Positions 17,824 through 27,184 of a DNA stretch of 64,000 nt are shown here, one piece after another; position 1 is the first letter of the stretch, and each line of letters opens with the position of its first letter. The position numbers were made by a program, and so were the translations under genes. This stretch comes from Hippea alviniae EP5-r. GTDB lineage: Bacteria > Campylobacterota_A > Desulfurellia > Desulfurellales > Hippeaceae. The notes under the pieces were generated by a model that saw only the letters and a program-made list of their open reading frames with translations, did no database searches and was not told where the DNA came from. The DNA is taken from positions 806,001 through 870,000 of the forward strand of contig NZ_ATUV01000001.1 in assembly GCF_000420385.1 (NCBI RefSeq), written 5' to 3'.

Positions 17824-18962
17824 GAGTTTTAACAAACCCTTTTCTATTGCTTTTTATTATTGCAACGGCTCATTTTGTAAACGATTGGTATTCTCTATTA
17901 ATTGCACCGGCAATTCCTGTTCTTAAAAAGGCTTATCAAATCAATTACTTTCAATCGGGCATGCTTTTGAGCGTGCCCTATCTGTTGAGTGCTCTTCTTC
18001 AGGCTCCAATAGCCCACCTATCAGAAACATACGCAAAAAGAAAAACAGCTCTAATTTTTGGATTTTTAGCCCTTTCGACAGGATATTTAACATTCTATTT
18101 AACCAACAGTTACTACGCAGCCCTACTTGCAACTGTTCTTATAGGTATAGGTCTTGGCACATATCATCCACAAGGCATGGGCATTCTAAGTGGCGTATTT
18201 AAAGAGAAGAAAGGTATGGCAATAGGTTTAAATGGCATAGGCGGAGCTTTGGGATACTTTTTTGCTCCAATATCAATGGGTTTCTTGCTTGAGTATTTTG
18301 GACTTAAAGCGTTTCTTATCGTTGCTATGCCAGGCCTAATTATGGCTTTTATTATTTTTTCCGTAATAAAGATAGAAGAGACTCCAACCAAAAAGCCTTT
18401 CAAAAGCACGATAACTAAGGAGCTTCTCCTTTTGGGCATAGTTGCTATTGTCATACCCTTCTTCTCTCGCGGCATATCTTCTTTTTTACCAGCTTACTTT
18501 TACGCTCATGGCTCAAACATACTAAATGCAAACCTAAAAGCTTCTGTCATGCTGCTTGCGGGTTTGATAGCCCAACCCTTAGGTGGAACAATATCTGACA
18601 TAATTGGCAGAAGAATAACAATCTCTTTGAGCTATTTCCTTATGGGAGTCTTTCTGGTTCTATTCTTACTAAAGCCAAGCTTGGTATTTTTGTTTTTCAT
18701 GGGATTCTTTATGTCTTTATCGATACCTGTAAGACATGCATTTGCTGCAGAAGTGGGTGGTGAAAAGGTAAACTCAAACATAGCCGTCGTGTTTGGTATG
18801 GTAATGATAGGCTCAAGTATAGCACCAAGCGTTATAGGAGCATTGGTTGATTCATTTGGTTTCAAGGTGGCTTTTGGTTTTAATGTGGCAATAGCATTCA
18901 CAGGAAGTTTGTTGGCTTTAACCATAAAAAGAAAGCCGAGCAGAAGCTCGGCAGAAAACTAA
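17820..18962 (+). CDS. MFS transporter, Fsr (fosmidomycin resistance)-like
   Basis: This 380-residue major facilitator protein has 12 predicted membrane segments. The start, TAHFVNDWYSLLIAPAIPVL, and the loop after helix 2 are those of the Fsr-like subfamily. The substrate is unknown and drug resistance should not be assumed. It is coupled to efp by a 4-base overlap. The last codons contain a GC-rich hairpin that serves the convergent amt gene, whose stop overlaps this gene by 4 bases. Confidence 0.85.
   Translation: MRVLTNPFLLLFIIATAHFVNDWYSLLIAPAIPVLKKAYQINYFQSGMLLSVPYLLSALLQAPIAHLSETYAKRKTALIFGFLALSTGYLTFYLTNSYYAALLATVLIGIGLGTYHPQGMGILSGVFKEKKGMAIGLNGIGGALGYFFAPISMGFLLEYFGLKAFLIVAMPGLIMAFIIFSVIKIEETPTKKPFKSTITKELLLLGIVAIVIPFFSRGISSFLPAYFYAHGSNILNANLKASVMLLAGLIAQPLGGTISDIIGRRITISLSYFLMGVFLVLFLLKPSLVFLFFMGFFMSLSIPVRHAFAAEVGGEKVNSNIAVVFGMVMIGSSIAPSVIGALVDSFGFKVAFGFNVAIAFTGSLLALTIKRKPSRSSAEN
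18924..18952 (-). terminator. Terminator of amt inside the 3' end of the MFS gene
   Basis: On the minus strand GCCGAGC-TTCT-GCTCGGC is followed by TTTCTTTTTA, starting 7 bases beyond the amt stop. The whole structure lies in the coding sequence of the convergent MFS gene. On the plus strand no T-run follows, so it works for amt only. Confidence 0.8.
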
Positions 18963-20251
18963 AGCTCAAAGCCCTTTTCTGTGTGAACTGCTATATCAAG
19001 ACCTTTCACTTCATCTTCTTCGTTAACTCTTAAACCTTTAGTAATAAAGGAAGTCAATTTAACACTTACAAATGTTCCAACACTAACAAATGCAATAGTT
19101 GCAACAACTCCAATAATTTGAATAATTATTTGATGCGTTCCTCCATACATAATACCTTTCGCAAAATTAACCTTAGGGTCTGCAAAAAGCCCTATAGCTA
19201 TCATACCCCATATACCGTTTAAACCATGAACGCCAAACACATCTAAAGAATCATCATACCCGAATTTATACTTCAAATAACCAGTTGCAACCCAACTTAT
19301 AATTCCAGCAACAAACCCTATGAACATGGCACCAACATTGTTTACAAATCCAGCAGCAGGTGTTATAGCAACAAGGCCAGCAACGGCACCAGATGCAAAG
19401 CCAAGCATCGTAGGATGCTCATGAACCATCCAATCCATCAACATCCAGCTTATAGCACCCATAGCACCAGCTGTATTGGTTACAAGAAAAGCGTTAGACG
19501 CTAAGGCGCCAGAAGATATAGCACTTCCTGCATTAAAACCAAACCATCCAAACCACAACATTGCAGCACCAAAAATTGACAGAGCAATTGACGATGGTGG
19601 CATAGCAACTTTTCCAAATCCTCTTCTTGGGCCAAGCATTAAAGCAAACACAAGACCAGCAATTCCAGAGCATGTCTCAACAACAAGACCACCAGCAAAA
19701 TCGGCTATGTGCATCTTGGCAAGCCACCCACCACCCCATACCCAATGGGCAAGTGGAGCATAGACAAGCGTTGACCAGATTATACTGAATACAACCCAAG
19801 AGCTAAACTTTACCCGTTCAACAACAGAGCCGCTTATTAAGGCAGTTGTTATAGCAGCAAAGGTAAGCTGAAAGGCAGCAAAAGCCATAACAGACACATG
19901 TGTGCCTACAAAAACGGCATTAATATCCCTTCCCATAAATAGATACTTTAAATTGCCAATCAAACCACTAATGTCTCCACCAAAAGCTAAACTAAATTGA
20001 AAGGCTATCCACAAGACACTCACAATTCCGTAAGTCACAAAGGACATACCCATTGAGTTAAGAATATTCTTACTCCTTGCCATACCACCATAAAAGATGG
20101 CAAGCCCTGCTGGTGTCATCATCATAACAAGTGCAGCAGAGACAAGAAGCCAAGCCGTATCACCTGAGTCTATACCAGAATTCGCAGCAAAAACTTCAAC
20201 AGGCAAAATCAAGAAAAACACAACAAGAGAGACTCTCTTCAACAAGCTCAT
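18959..20251 (-). CDS. amt: Ammonium transporter, Amt family
   Basis: The 430-residue protein has a signal-like first helix (cleavable, ending near VFA) and eleven further membrane segments. The Amt signature is DFAGGLVVETCSGIAG. In E. coli AmtB the same place reads VVHINA and holds the first pore histidine; here it is Glu. The second pore histidine is kept in FGVHGLNGIWG. I chose ATG at 20251, because GGAGG lies 5 bases upstream, over 20263. No glnK/glnB gene is adjacent, which is unusual for a bacterial amt. Confidence 0.93.
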   Translation of the reverse strand: MSLLKRVSLVVFFLILPVEVFAANSGIDSGDTAWLLVSAALVMMMTPAGLAIFYGGMARSKNILNSMGMSFVTYGIVSVLWIAFQFSLAFGGDISGLIGNLKYLFMGRDINAVFVGTHVSVMAFAAFQLTFAAITTALISGSVVERVKFSSWVVFSIIWSTLVYAPLAHWVWGGGWLAKMHIADFAGGLVVETCSGIAGLVFALMLGPRRGFGKVAMPPSSIALSIFGAAMLWFGWFGFNAGSAISSGALASNAFLVTNTAGAMGAISWMLMDWMVHEHPTMLGFASGAVAGLVAITPAAGFVNNVGAMFIGFVAGIISWVATGYLKYKFGYDDSLDVFGVHGLNGIWGMIAIGLFADPKVNFAKGIMYGGTHQIIIQIIGVVATIAFVSVGTFVSVKLTSFITKGLRVNEEDEVKGLDIAVHTEKGFEL

Positions 20252-20404
20252 AACCACCTCCATCTTCTCTTCTGTGATTCTATTAGCATATGTAGTTCCA
20301 TTGTTGTTATTATAGTTGTTTTTAGAATTTACGCATTAGAAATCAAACAAAAATTTCACAATTTTGTAATCACTTTTACACTTATAGTCTTTTTTATTTC
20401 TTTC

Positions 20405-20432
20405 TTGACAAAACAGCTTTTCTTTTTAATAC
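20405..20432 (+). promoter_or_regulatory. Sigma-70 promoter of hisS-aspS
   Basis: TTGACA and TAATAC are separated by 16 bases. The predicted start is near 20439, only about 20 bases before the hisS GTG, so there is room for the AGGGAGGT site but not for a T-box or other long leader. Confidence 0.7.
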
Positions 20433-20458
20433 TCATCACTGTTTTAGGGAGGTAAAAA

Positions 20459-21694
20459 GTGGAAATCTTAAGGGGATTTAAGGATATCCTGCCAGATGAG
20501 ATACCAAAATGGAGAAGGTTAGAAGAGACAGCAAGAAGAACACTTGAATCGTTTGGCTTCAAAGAGATAAGAACACCAATATTGGAGAAAACTTCTATCT
20601 TTGCTCGTGGTGTTGGTGAAGCAACAGACATAGTTGAAAAGGAGATGTACACATTTTTAGACAAAAGCAACGAATCGGTTACCTTAAGGCCAGAAGGCAC
20701 GGCAGGAGTCGTAAGGGCATATATAGACAATCACCTTGAGAATTATCCATTTAGAAAGTTTTATTACATTGGCCCAATGTTTAGATACGAGAGGCCACAG
20801 AAAGGCAGACTCAGACAATTCCATCAGATAGGCATAGAGATATTTGGCATAGATAACCCGGCTGTTGATGCTGAAGTTGTGCTTGTAAATAAAACGCTGC
20901 TTGATAATTTGGGAATCACAGATTTAAGAATAGAGATAAACAACATAGGCTGCCCAAACTGCAGACCAAAGTATTTAGAAAAATTAAGAGAGTATTTTGA
21001 GCAACACAAAGAGAGCCTATGTGATGATTGCAAAAGAAGGCTAACAAGAAACCCATTAAGAATACTGGACTGCAAAAACAAAACCTGTCAAACCATAGCC
21101 AAAAACGCACCAAAAATTACTCAATTCGTATGTGAAAGCTGCAAAACCCATTACGAGCAGGTTAAAGATTATCTAACCAAACTAAATATAGAGTTTGAAG
21201 AGAATCCTCATCTTGTAAGAGGTCTTGACTATTACACAAAATTTGTATTTGAAACGATAACAGATAAGCTTGGAGCTCAGGGAACGGTGCTTGCAGGCGG
21301 CAGGTACGACAATCTCGTTGAGCAGCTTGGCGGAAAACCAACAAGCGGTATAGGTTTTGCAGCAGGCTGTGAGCGTCTTGTTGAGTTAATGGAAACCGAA
21401 GAGACACTCAATATAGATTATTACATAGCCAACCTAAGCGAAGATTTATACGCAATAAATATAGCAAAAGAGCTGATAGAAAAAACCAAAAGAAGCGTAT
21501 ATGTAGAATATGAGAAAAGAAGCTTAAAAGCAATGATGAAAAAGGCAAACAAGATAAGCGCAAGGTTTGTTGTTATAGTCGGAGAAAACGAGAGAAAAAA
21601 CAATAAGGTAATTTTGAGAGACATGGAGACATCGTCTCAAGAAGAGTTAAATTTAGATAACTTTATCACAAACGAGGTGAAAAGATGGCAATAG
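20459..21694 (+). CDS. hisS: Histidyl-tRNA synthetase
   Basis: The 411-residue class II synthetase has motif 2 ([16 protein letters not shown]), the HisRS signatures [14 protein letters not shown] and AGGRYD, and motif 3 [11 protein letters not shown]. It starts with GTG after AGGGAGG. The insertion domain contains CPNC...CDDC cysteine pairs, suggesting a structural zinc. It overlaps aspS by 10 bases. Confidence 0.96.
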   Translation: MEILRGFKDILPDEIPKWRRLEETARRTLESFGFKEIRTPILEKTSIFARGVGEATDIVEKEMYTFLDKSNESVTLRPEGTAGVVRAYIDNHLENYPFRKFYYIGPMFRYERPQKGRLRQFHQIGIEIFGIDNPAVDAEVVLVNKTLLDNLGITDLRIEINNIGCPNCRPKYLEKLREYFEQHKESLCDDCKRRLTRNPLRILDCKNKTCQTIAKNAPKITQFVCESCKTHYEQVKDYLTKLNIEFEENPHLVRGLDYYTKFVFETITDKLGAQGTVLAGGRYDNLVEQLGGKPTSGIGFAAGCERLVELMETEETLNIDYYIANLSEDLYAINIAKELIEKTKRSVYVEYEKRSLKAMMKKANKISARFVVIVGENERKNNKVILRDMETSSQEELNLDNFITNEVKRWQ

Positions 21695-23472
21695 GAGAGC
21701 TAAAAAGGACACATTACTGCGGCGATGTAAGAGCATCCGACATAGGCAAAGAAGTTGTCTTGTTCGGTTGGGTTCAAAATTGGAGAGATCATGGCGGTGT
21801 AATTTTTATCGACCTAAAAGACAGAGAGGGCCTGGTTCAGGTTGTTTTCGACCCATCGGTAAATGAAGAGATACACAAAAGAGCATCAAAGCTGAGAAGT
21901 CAATACTGCATAGGCGTTAAAGGAACTGTAAGAGCAAGACCAGAAGGCACAGTCAATCCAAACCTAAAGACAGGCGAAGTTGAAGTTGTTGCAGACACAT
22001 TAAAGGTATTTTCAGAGTGCGAAAACCTGCCCTTCCCTGTTGAAGAGTATGTTCATGTAAACGAAGAGTTAAGGCTTAAATATAGATATCTCGATTTAAG
22101 AAAACCACAGATGCAAAGAAACCTAATAGTTCGCTCAAAGGCTGCATTTGCAGCAAGACAGTATTTACACTCTCAAGGCTTTATAGAGCTTGAAACACCT
22201 GTTCTCACAAAAAGCACGCCCGAAGGTGCAAGGGACTTTTTAGTGCCAAGCAGACTATCACCGGGTAAATTTTACGCATTGCCACAATCACCACAGCTAT
22301 TTAAACAGTTATTGATGGTTGCTGGTTTTGACAAATACTATCAGATAACAAAATGCTTTAGAGACGAAGATTTAAGAGCAGACAGACAGCCAGAATTCAC
22401 CCAAATTGACCTTGAGATGAGCTTTGTTGAAGAAGACGATGTTATGGAGATAACAGAAGGCATAATAGCAAGCGTGTTTAAAGAGACAATCGGCGTTGAT
22501 GTAAACCCGCCATTCAAAAGAATAACATATCAGGAAGCTTTAGATAGATTCGGCTCTGACAAACCGGATATGAGATTTGGCCTTGAGTTAAAAAAACTTA
22601 CAGACATTGTTCAGAATACAAAATTCAAAGTGTTTAAGGATGTTGTTGACAAAGGTGGTATAGTTTACGGATTAAACGCCAAAGGTTGTATCGATTTTTC
22701 AAGAAAAGAGATAGACGATCTTACAAATCTTGTTGCCGTATACGGTGCAAAAGGACTTGCCTGGATTAAGGTCAAGGCAAACTATGAGTTGCAGTCTCCA
22801 ATCGTTAAATTTTTCAGCAAAGAAGAGATTAACGGAATACTCAAAAGATTGGAAGCAGAGCCTGGTGATTTACTCTTCTTTATGGCAGATACGCCAAAGG
22901 TCGTTTATGATTCACTCGGCGCTTTAAGGCTTGAGATAGGCAAAAAGCTAAAACTTGCCAACGAAGATGAGTTCAACTTTGTCTGGGTTGTTGATTTCCC
23001 ACTGTTTGAGTGGAACGAAGATGAGAACAGGTGGGAAGCAATGCATCATCCATTCACTTCGCCAAAAGAAGAAGATTTAGAGTATTTAGAAACAGACCCG
23101 GCAAGGGTTAAGGCAAGGGCTTATGATATAACGCTAAACGGTGTTGAGATAGGTGGTGGAAGTATCAGGATTCACAGAAGCGATGTTCAGCAGAAGATGT
23201 TTAAAGCTTTGGGTATTTCCGATGAAGAAGCTCAGATAAAATTTGGATTCTTAATCGAAGCACTAAAATACGGTGCACCACCACACGGCGGCTTGGCAAT
23301 AGGCTTTGACAGACTTGTGGCTTTAATCTTAAAAGAAAAATCAATAAGAGAAGTTATAGCCTTCCCGAAGACTCAAAAAGGCGTATGTATGCTGACTGAT
23401 GCACCAAGTGAAGTTGATGAAAAGCAGCTTCTCGAACTATCAATCAGGGTAAAAAAGCCCAAAAAGGAATAA
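21685..23472 (+). CDS. aspS: Aspartyl-tRNA synthetase
   Basis: The 595-residue bacterial-type AspRS has an N-terminal OB fold (about 1-110), a catalytic domain with [16 protein letters not shown] (motif 2), the GAD insertion (about 290-420) and motif 3 [13 protein letters not shown]. Whether it is discriminating or also charges tRNA-Asn cannot be judged here. It is translationally coupled to hisS by a 10-base overlap. Confidence 0.96.
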   Translation: MAIGELKRTHYCGDVRASDIGKEVVLFGWVQNWRDHGGVIFIDLKDREGLVQVVFDPSVNEEIHKRASKLRSQYCIGVKGTVRARPEGTVNPNLKTGEVEVVADTLKVFSECENLPFPVEEYVHVNEELRLKYRYLDLRKPQMQRNLIVRSKAAFAARQYLHSQGFIELETPVLTKSTPEGARDFLVPSRLSPGKFYALPQSPQLFKQLLMVAGFDKYYQITKCFRDEDLRADRQPEFTQIDLEMSFVEEDDVMEITEGIIASVFKETIGVDVNPPFKRITYQEALDRFGSDKPDMRFGLELKKLTDIVQNTKFKVFKDVVDKGGIVYGLNAKGCIDFSRKEIDDLTNLVAVYGAKGLAWIKVKANYELQSPIVKFFSKEEINGILKRLEAEPGDLLFFMADTPKVVYDSLGALRLEIGKKLKLANEDEFNFVWVVDFPLFEWNEDENRWEAMHHPFTSPKEEDLEYLETDPARVKARAYDITLNGVEIGGGSIRIHRSDVQQKMFKALGISDEEAQIKFGFLIEALKYGAPPHGGLAIGFDRLVALILKEKSIREVIAFPKTQKGVCMLTDAPSEVDEKQLLELSIRVKKPKKE

Positions 23473-23477
23473 AAAAA

Positions 23478-23552
23478 TGGTGGGCGGTACAGGGGTCGAA
23501 CCTGTGACCTCTTGCGTGTGAAGCAAGCGCTCTTCCGCTGAGCTAACCGCCC
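23478..23552 (-). tRNA. tRNA-Val(CAC)
   Basis: On the minus strand the 75-nt cloverleaf has acceptor GGGCGGT/ACCGCCC, D-arm GCTC/GAGC, and anticodon stem CTTGC/GCAAG with loop TTCACAC (anticodon CAC). The T-arm is ACAGG/CCTGT, the discriminator is A and CCA is encoded. It marks the border between core genes and the accessory region that starts at 23.7 kb. Confidence 0.95.
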
Positions 23553-23711
23553 GCCAGATTTTAACTTTAAGATTAACCGAAAAATATAACTATGTCAATA
23601 CATGAGAGAAGAGAAAATCATATTTGCAATTTTTTGAATAAATAGTAAACTTTCAACAGTGAAAACACAAAAAACAAAGGCTATTATGAAGATTCAAGAA
23701 AGGAGATTGAG

Positions 23712-24788
23712 ATGCAAACCCGTATCTTCAGAAACAAAAAACTCATAGATAGAGATAAAGAGATAAACTTCTTCCTTGACTGGTTCAATCAATTACCAGA
23801 GTTAATCCTTTGGGTTTATGGCCCAAAATCTTCAGGCAAAACAACACTCATTGAGTATGTTGTTGAAAAGGAGTTGTTTGAAGATTTTGAGAACTTAAAA
23901 CCCAAAAAAGGATATTGGGTTAGGTATGTCAATCTAAGAGGCAAACTCATAACAAGCTATGACTCCTTTCTTGAATCATTCATAAAGCCAAAGAAAGAAA
24001 AGGAAGAGAAAAAGACAAAGAGCTTATCTGCAAAGGTATCAGTAAGCATTCTTCAAATAGAAGCAAAATTGCTAAAAGAAGTAAAGACAAGGGAAAAAGA
24101 CCTGTTTGATGTAATAATCAGCGAGATAGAGAACATAGAAGCAGAACATAAAATTCTCATCATAGACGAAATCCAAACACTTGAAGATATATACATAAAC
24201 GGAGATAGAGAACTACTCAAAGAGTTCCTAAACTTCTGCGTCTCTTTAACCAAAGAGACACATCTGTCTCATGTTGTTATCCTAAGCTCAAACACTGTGT
24301 TTATAGATAGGATTTATAATGATGCAAAATTGAAGAAGACAAGTAAATTCTTCAAGGTTGACCATCTTGATAAGAGTATAGTTGTAGAGTGGTTAAGTTC
24401 TGAAGGATACACAGAAGAAGAGATAAATCTCATCTATGACTATCTTGGTGGTTGTATTCCAGATATACAAAGAATGATGATGTTAAAAGACAAATACAAA
24501 AGCATTAAAGAGTATTTAGAGCATAGGGCGTTTTTGGCTTATTCGCAGATAGTAATGTTCTATCATCAAGGTAAGTTTCCAAAAGAAGAGATAGAAATAT
24601 TTGAGAATATTTGCAAAGAGATTTTAAACAATGGCTCATTTGTTCTTTCAAAAGACAGAGATTCAAAATACTTAGAAGTCATCTCCAAGTGGGCAGAAAA
24701 AGAGATTCTCTTCTTTGACCCGCTTACATTAGAAGTTAAAGGAAATAGCAGGATTTATGAGAAGGGGATGGAGAAGTTGGAATTGTAG
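23712..24788 (+). CDS. P-loop ATPase, archaeal-ATPase-like family
   Basis: This 358-residue protein has Walker A GPKSSGKTT near residue 40, Walker B KILIIDEIQTL near 152, and a winged-helix-like C-terminus ending LTLEVKGNSRIYEKGMEKL. It resembles the PF01637-type STAND-like ATPases common in thermophiles, whose roles are mostly unknown. AAAGGAGATTGAG precedes ATG. A second, N-terminally truncated copy lies 5.1 kb downstream (29222-29896) in the same orientation. Confidence 0.75.
   Translation: MQTRIFRNKKLIDRDKEINFFLDWFNQLPELILWVYGPKSSGKTTLIEYVVEKELFEDFENLKPKKGYWVRYVNLRGKLITSYDSFLESFIKPKKEKEEKKTKSLSAKVSVSILQIEAKLLKEVKTREKDLFDVIISEIENIEAEHKILIIDEIQTLEDIYINGDRELLKEFLNFCVSLTKETHLSHVVILSSNTVFIDRIYNDAKLKKTSKFFKVDHLDKSIVVEWLSSEGYTEEEINLIYDYLGGCIPDIQRMMMLKDKYKSIKEYLEHRAFLAYSQIVMFYHQGKFPKEEIEIFENICKEILNNGSFVLSKDRDSKYLEVISKWAEKEILFFDPLTLEVKGNSRIYEKGMEKLEL
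24162..24545 (+). repeat. Direct repeat, copy 1 (ATPase gene segment)
   Basis: This segment is nearly identical to 29267-29653, with only a few substitutions in the first 315 bases. A diverged stretch of about 35 bases follows, then identity resumes around AAAGAGTATTTAGAGCATAGGG. A further conserved block covers the last 70 bases of each gene. The patchwork suggests gene conversion between the copies. Confidence 0.85.
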
Positions 24789-24883
24789 GTTTAGACGGAT
24801 AAGTATGTCAACTGCAATCCAAATATGCACCAATACGCATAGTAAAAATGCACCACTTTTTTAAACATATTTTCCATTGGTTT

Positions 24884-25782
<899 letters not shown>

Positions 25783-25883
25783 TTTTATTTACCCTCCCTC
25801 TATTTAAAAAGATGAGGGCATGCTACCAAAAGGGTGGGGAATTTATAAGCCCTTTTGGTGGGGAGTTTATTGTAGCTTTGACA

Positions 25884-26164
25884 CAATGGGCGTGTCTTAA
25901 TTGGCTCTTCAATGACTAAAGACCTAATTTTTAAAGTGCTGTGGGTATATATTACAAAGTTATTGAATTTTGAATTTAAGGGTTGACTTAGATTAAATTT
26001 AGTGTTATTTTAGAATTAGAAAGTTTAACAAAAAAACACAAGGGTTAAAAAACGGAAGGGGGTGATAGAAACAAGAAAGTTAAGGTGCTTATAAAGGTAT
26101 AAATTGGGGTAAAGTAAGTTTGGAAATTTTATGTAAAACAAAAATCTCAAAAAAGGAGGGAGAA
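25884..26164. other. Intergenic leader between IS21 remnant and pilA
   Basis: No gene is seen here. It holds a candidate sigma-70 promoter (25983-26011) and then a leader of about 150 bases rich in purines. I looked for a cyclic-dinucleotide GEMM riboswitch and for a sigma-54 GG...GC element and saw neither. Confidence 0.5.
25983..26011 (+). promoter_or_regulatory. Candidate pilA promoter
   Basis: TTGACT and TATTTT are separated by 17 bases, about 155 bases upstream of the pilA GTG. The long untranslated leader would leave room for post-transcriptional control. The match in the -10 box is moderate. Confidence 0.4.
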
Positions 26165-26377
26165 GTGAAAGAGTTAAAGGGTAAAAAAGGTTTCACTCTG
26201 ATTGAGCTGCTTGTAGTTGTTGCAATTATTGCAATTTTGGCTGCAATCGCGATACCTCAGTATGCGAAATATAGGCAAAAAGCATACGACGCTGCTGCAT
26301 TAAGTGATATTAAAAATGCTAAAACCGTATTTGAGGCGTATTTTTCTGATAACCAAGAATACCCAACTATAAACTAA
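26165..26377 (+). CDS. pilA: Short type IV pilin, Geobacter PilA-N like
   Basis: I chose GTG at 26165, directly after GGAGGGAGAA; it gives a 70-residue prepilin with a 9-residue basic leader ending KKG before [10 protein letters not shown], the prepilin peptidase site. The mature pilin is 61 residues, with Glu5. This equals the length of Geobacter sulfurreducens PilA. Aromatic residues fall at mature positions 1, 24, 27, 32, 51 and 57, as I recall for Geobacter, plus 47 and 50. There is no globular beta domain. The next gene supplies a possible partner. No pilus assembly genes (pilB, pilC, pilQ) are in the window. Confidence 0.9.
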   Translation: MKELKGKKGFTLIELLVVVAIIAILAAIAIPQYAKYRQKAYDAAALSDIKNAKTVFEAYFSDNQEYPTIN

Positions 26378-26389
26378 AAGGAGGCCAAT

Positions 26390-26719
26390 ATGAAGAAGAA
26401 TGTTTTCTTAGGGATTATAGCTATTAGTCTACTCTTCGCCACTTTTTCAACAACAGCCCGTGCTAAACTGTTTCAATCCGGAAGCACAATAGTTAGTGGA
26501 GATACATTCACTCCTTCACAAGGTGTATCATTGGTAATTGTATCAAATAGTAATGCATACACAATGGAAAGTGACCACAAACAGGGAAGATACAAATATG
26601 CAACAACAAATAATGATGAGGTAAAAAAAGCAAAATGCACTAACGATCCTTGTGGTACCGAGATAGACGGAGATAAGCCAACTGCTGGTACTTTACCCTC
26701 ATGGACATGGGTTCAATAA
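26390..26719 (+). CDS. Secreted pilin-partner protein, PilA-C/Spc-like
   Basis: The 109-residue protein has a Sec signal peptide (about residues 1-25, ending ARA) and a beta-rich remainder with two cysteines (KCTNDPC). It starts 12 bases after pilA behind AAAGGAGG, so the two are one operon. In Geobacter the short pilin gene is followed by a gene (PilA-C or Spc) whose product binds and stabilises it. The segment TPSQGVSLVIV...SDHKQGRYKYATT resembles my recollection of that protein, but position is the stronger argument. Confidence 0.6.
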   Translation: MKKNVFLGIIAISLLFATFSTTARAKLFQSGSTIVSGDTFTPSQGVSLVIVSNSNAYTMESDHKQGRYKYATTNNDEVKKAKCTNDPCGTEIDGDKPTAGTLPSWTWVQ

Positions 26720-26735
26720 CGCAATAGAAACAAAC

Positions 26736-26768
26736 AAAAGAGAGGGAGTTACTCCCTCTCTTTTAAAC
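26736..26768 (+). terminator. Terminator of pilA operon
   Basis: AAAAGAGAGGGAG and CTCCCTCTCTTTT form a 13-bp stem with loop TTA, followed by TAAAC. It lies 16 bases after the stop of the pilin-partner gene and closes the two-gene transcript. Confidence 0.85.
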
Positions 26769-27184
26769 ATTTGGTAAATAAGAAAAAGGCTTATTTTTTC
26801 GAGGGAAATAATATACACATAAACTTACTACAGAAATAAGCAGTAAGTTGATAGATAATTGATGAGTTGGAATACACGATAAAAAAGAGGGTGAAGTTTG
26901 TGATGTTTTTATATTTATTAATCTTATCAATAAACTCTTTTGTTTAGTGGATGCTTATTGGAATAACCCAAAAGACAAAACACACAATCAAATCAAACAA
27001 ACAACTAAGAGATAAAATAATGAAAGAAGTAAAAGATAAAAGAAATAAGAAACAGAATAACTATATACTTGCACTTGATTTTTCAGAAGCAAACTATATT
27101 CAATATTCAATATGCAAAAACACATGAAAATAGCAAATATAAAGGCAAACAATTGCTTTCTAAAAATTACCTAAAAAACCTTTT
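26769..27184. other. AT-rich intergenic region
   Basis: No recognisable gene is present. There is an 8-bp inverted repeat, AACTTACT/AGTAAGTT, near 26822-26850. A short open frame from about 27020 to 27127 (MKEVKDKRNKKQNNYILALD...) resembles nothing I know and lacks a ribosome site. It may be gene debris. Confidence 0.4.

Noticed and set aside
23478-23552. tRNA-Val as the attachment site of an integrative element covering 23.7-41 kb
   Set aside because: No integrase gene and no second copy of the tRNA 3' end were found in the window.
25984-26164. A cyclic-dinucleotide (GEMM) riboswitch upstream of pilA, as occurs in Geobacter
   Set aside because: The leader is long enough, but the conserved GEMM core could not be found and no paired stems of the right layout were seen.
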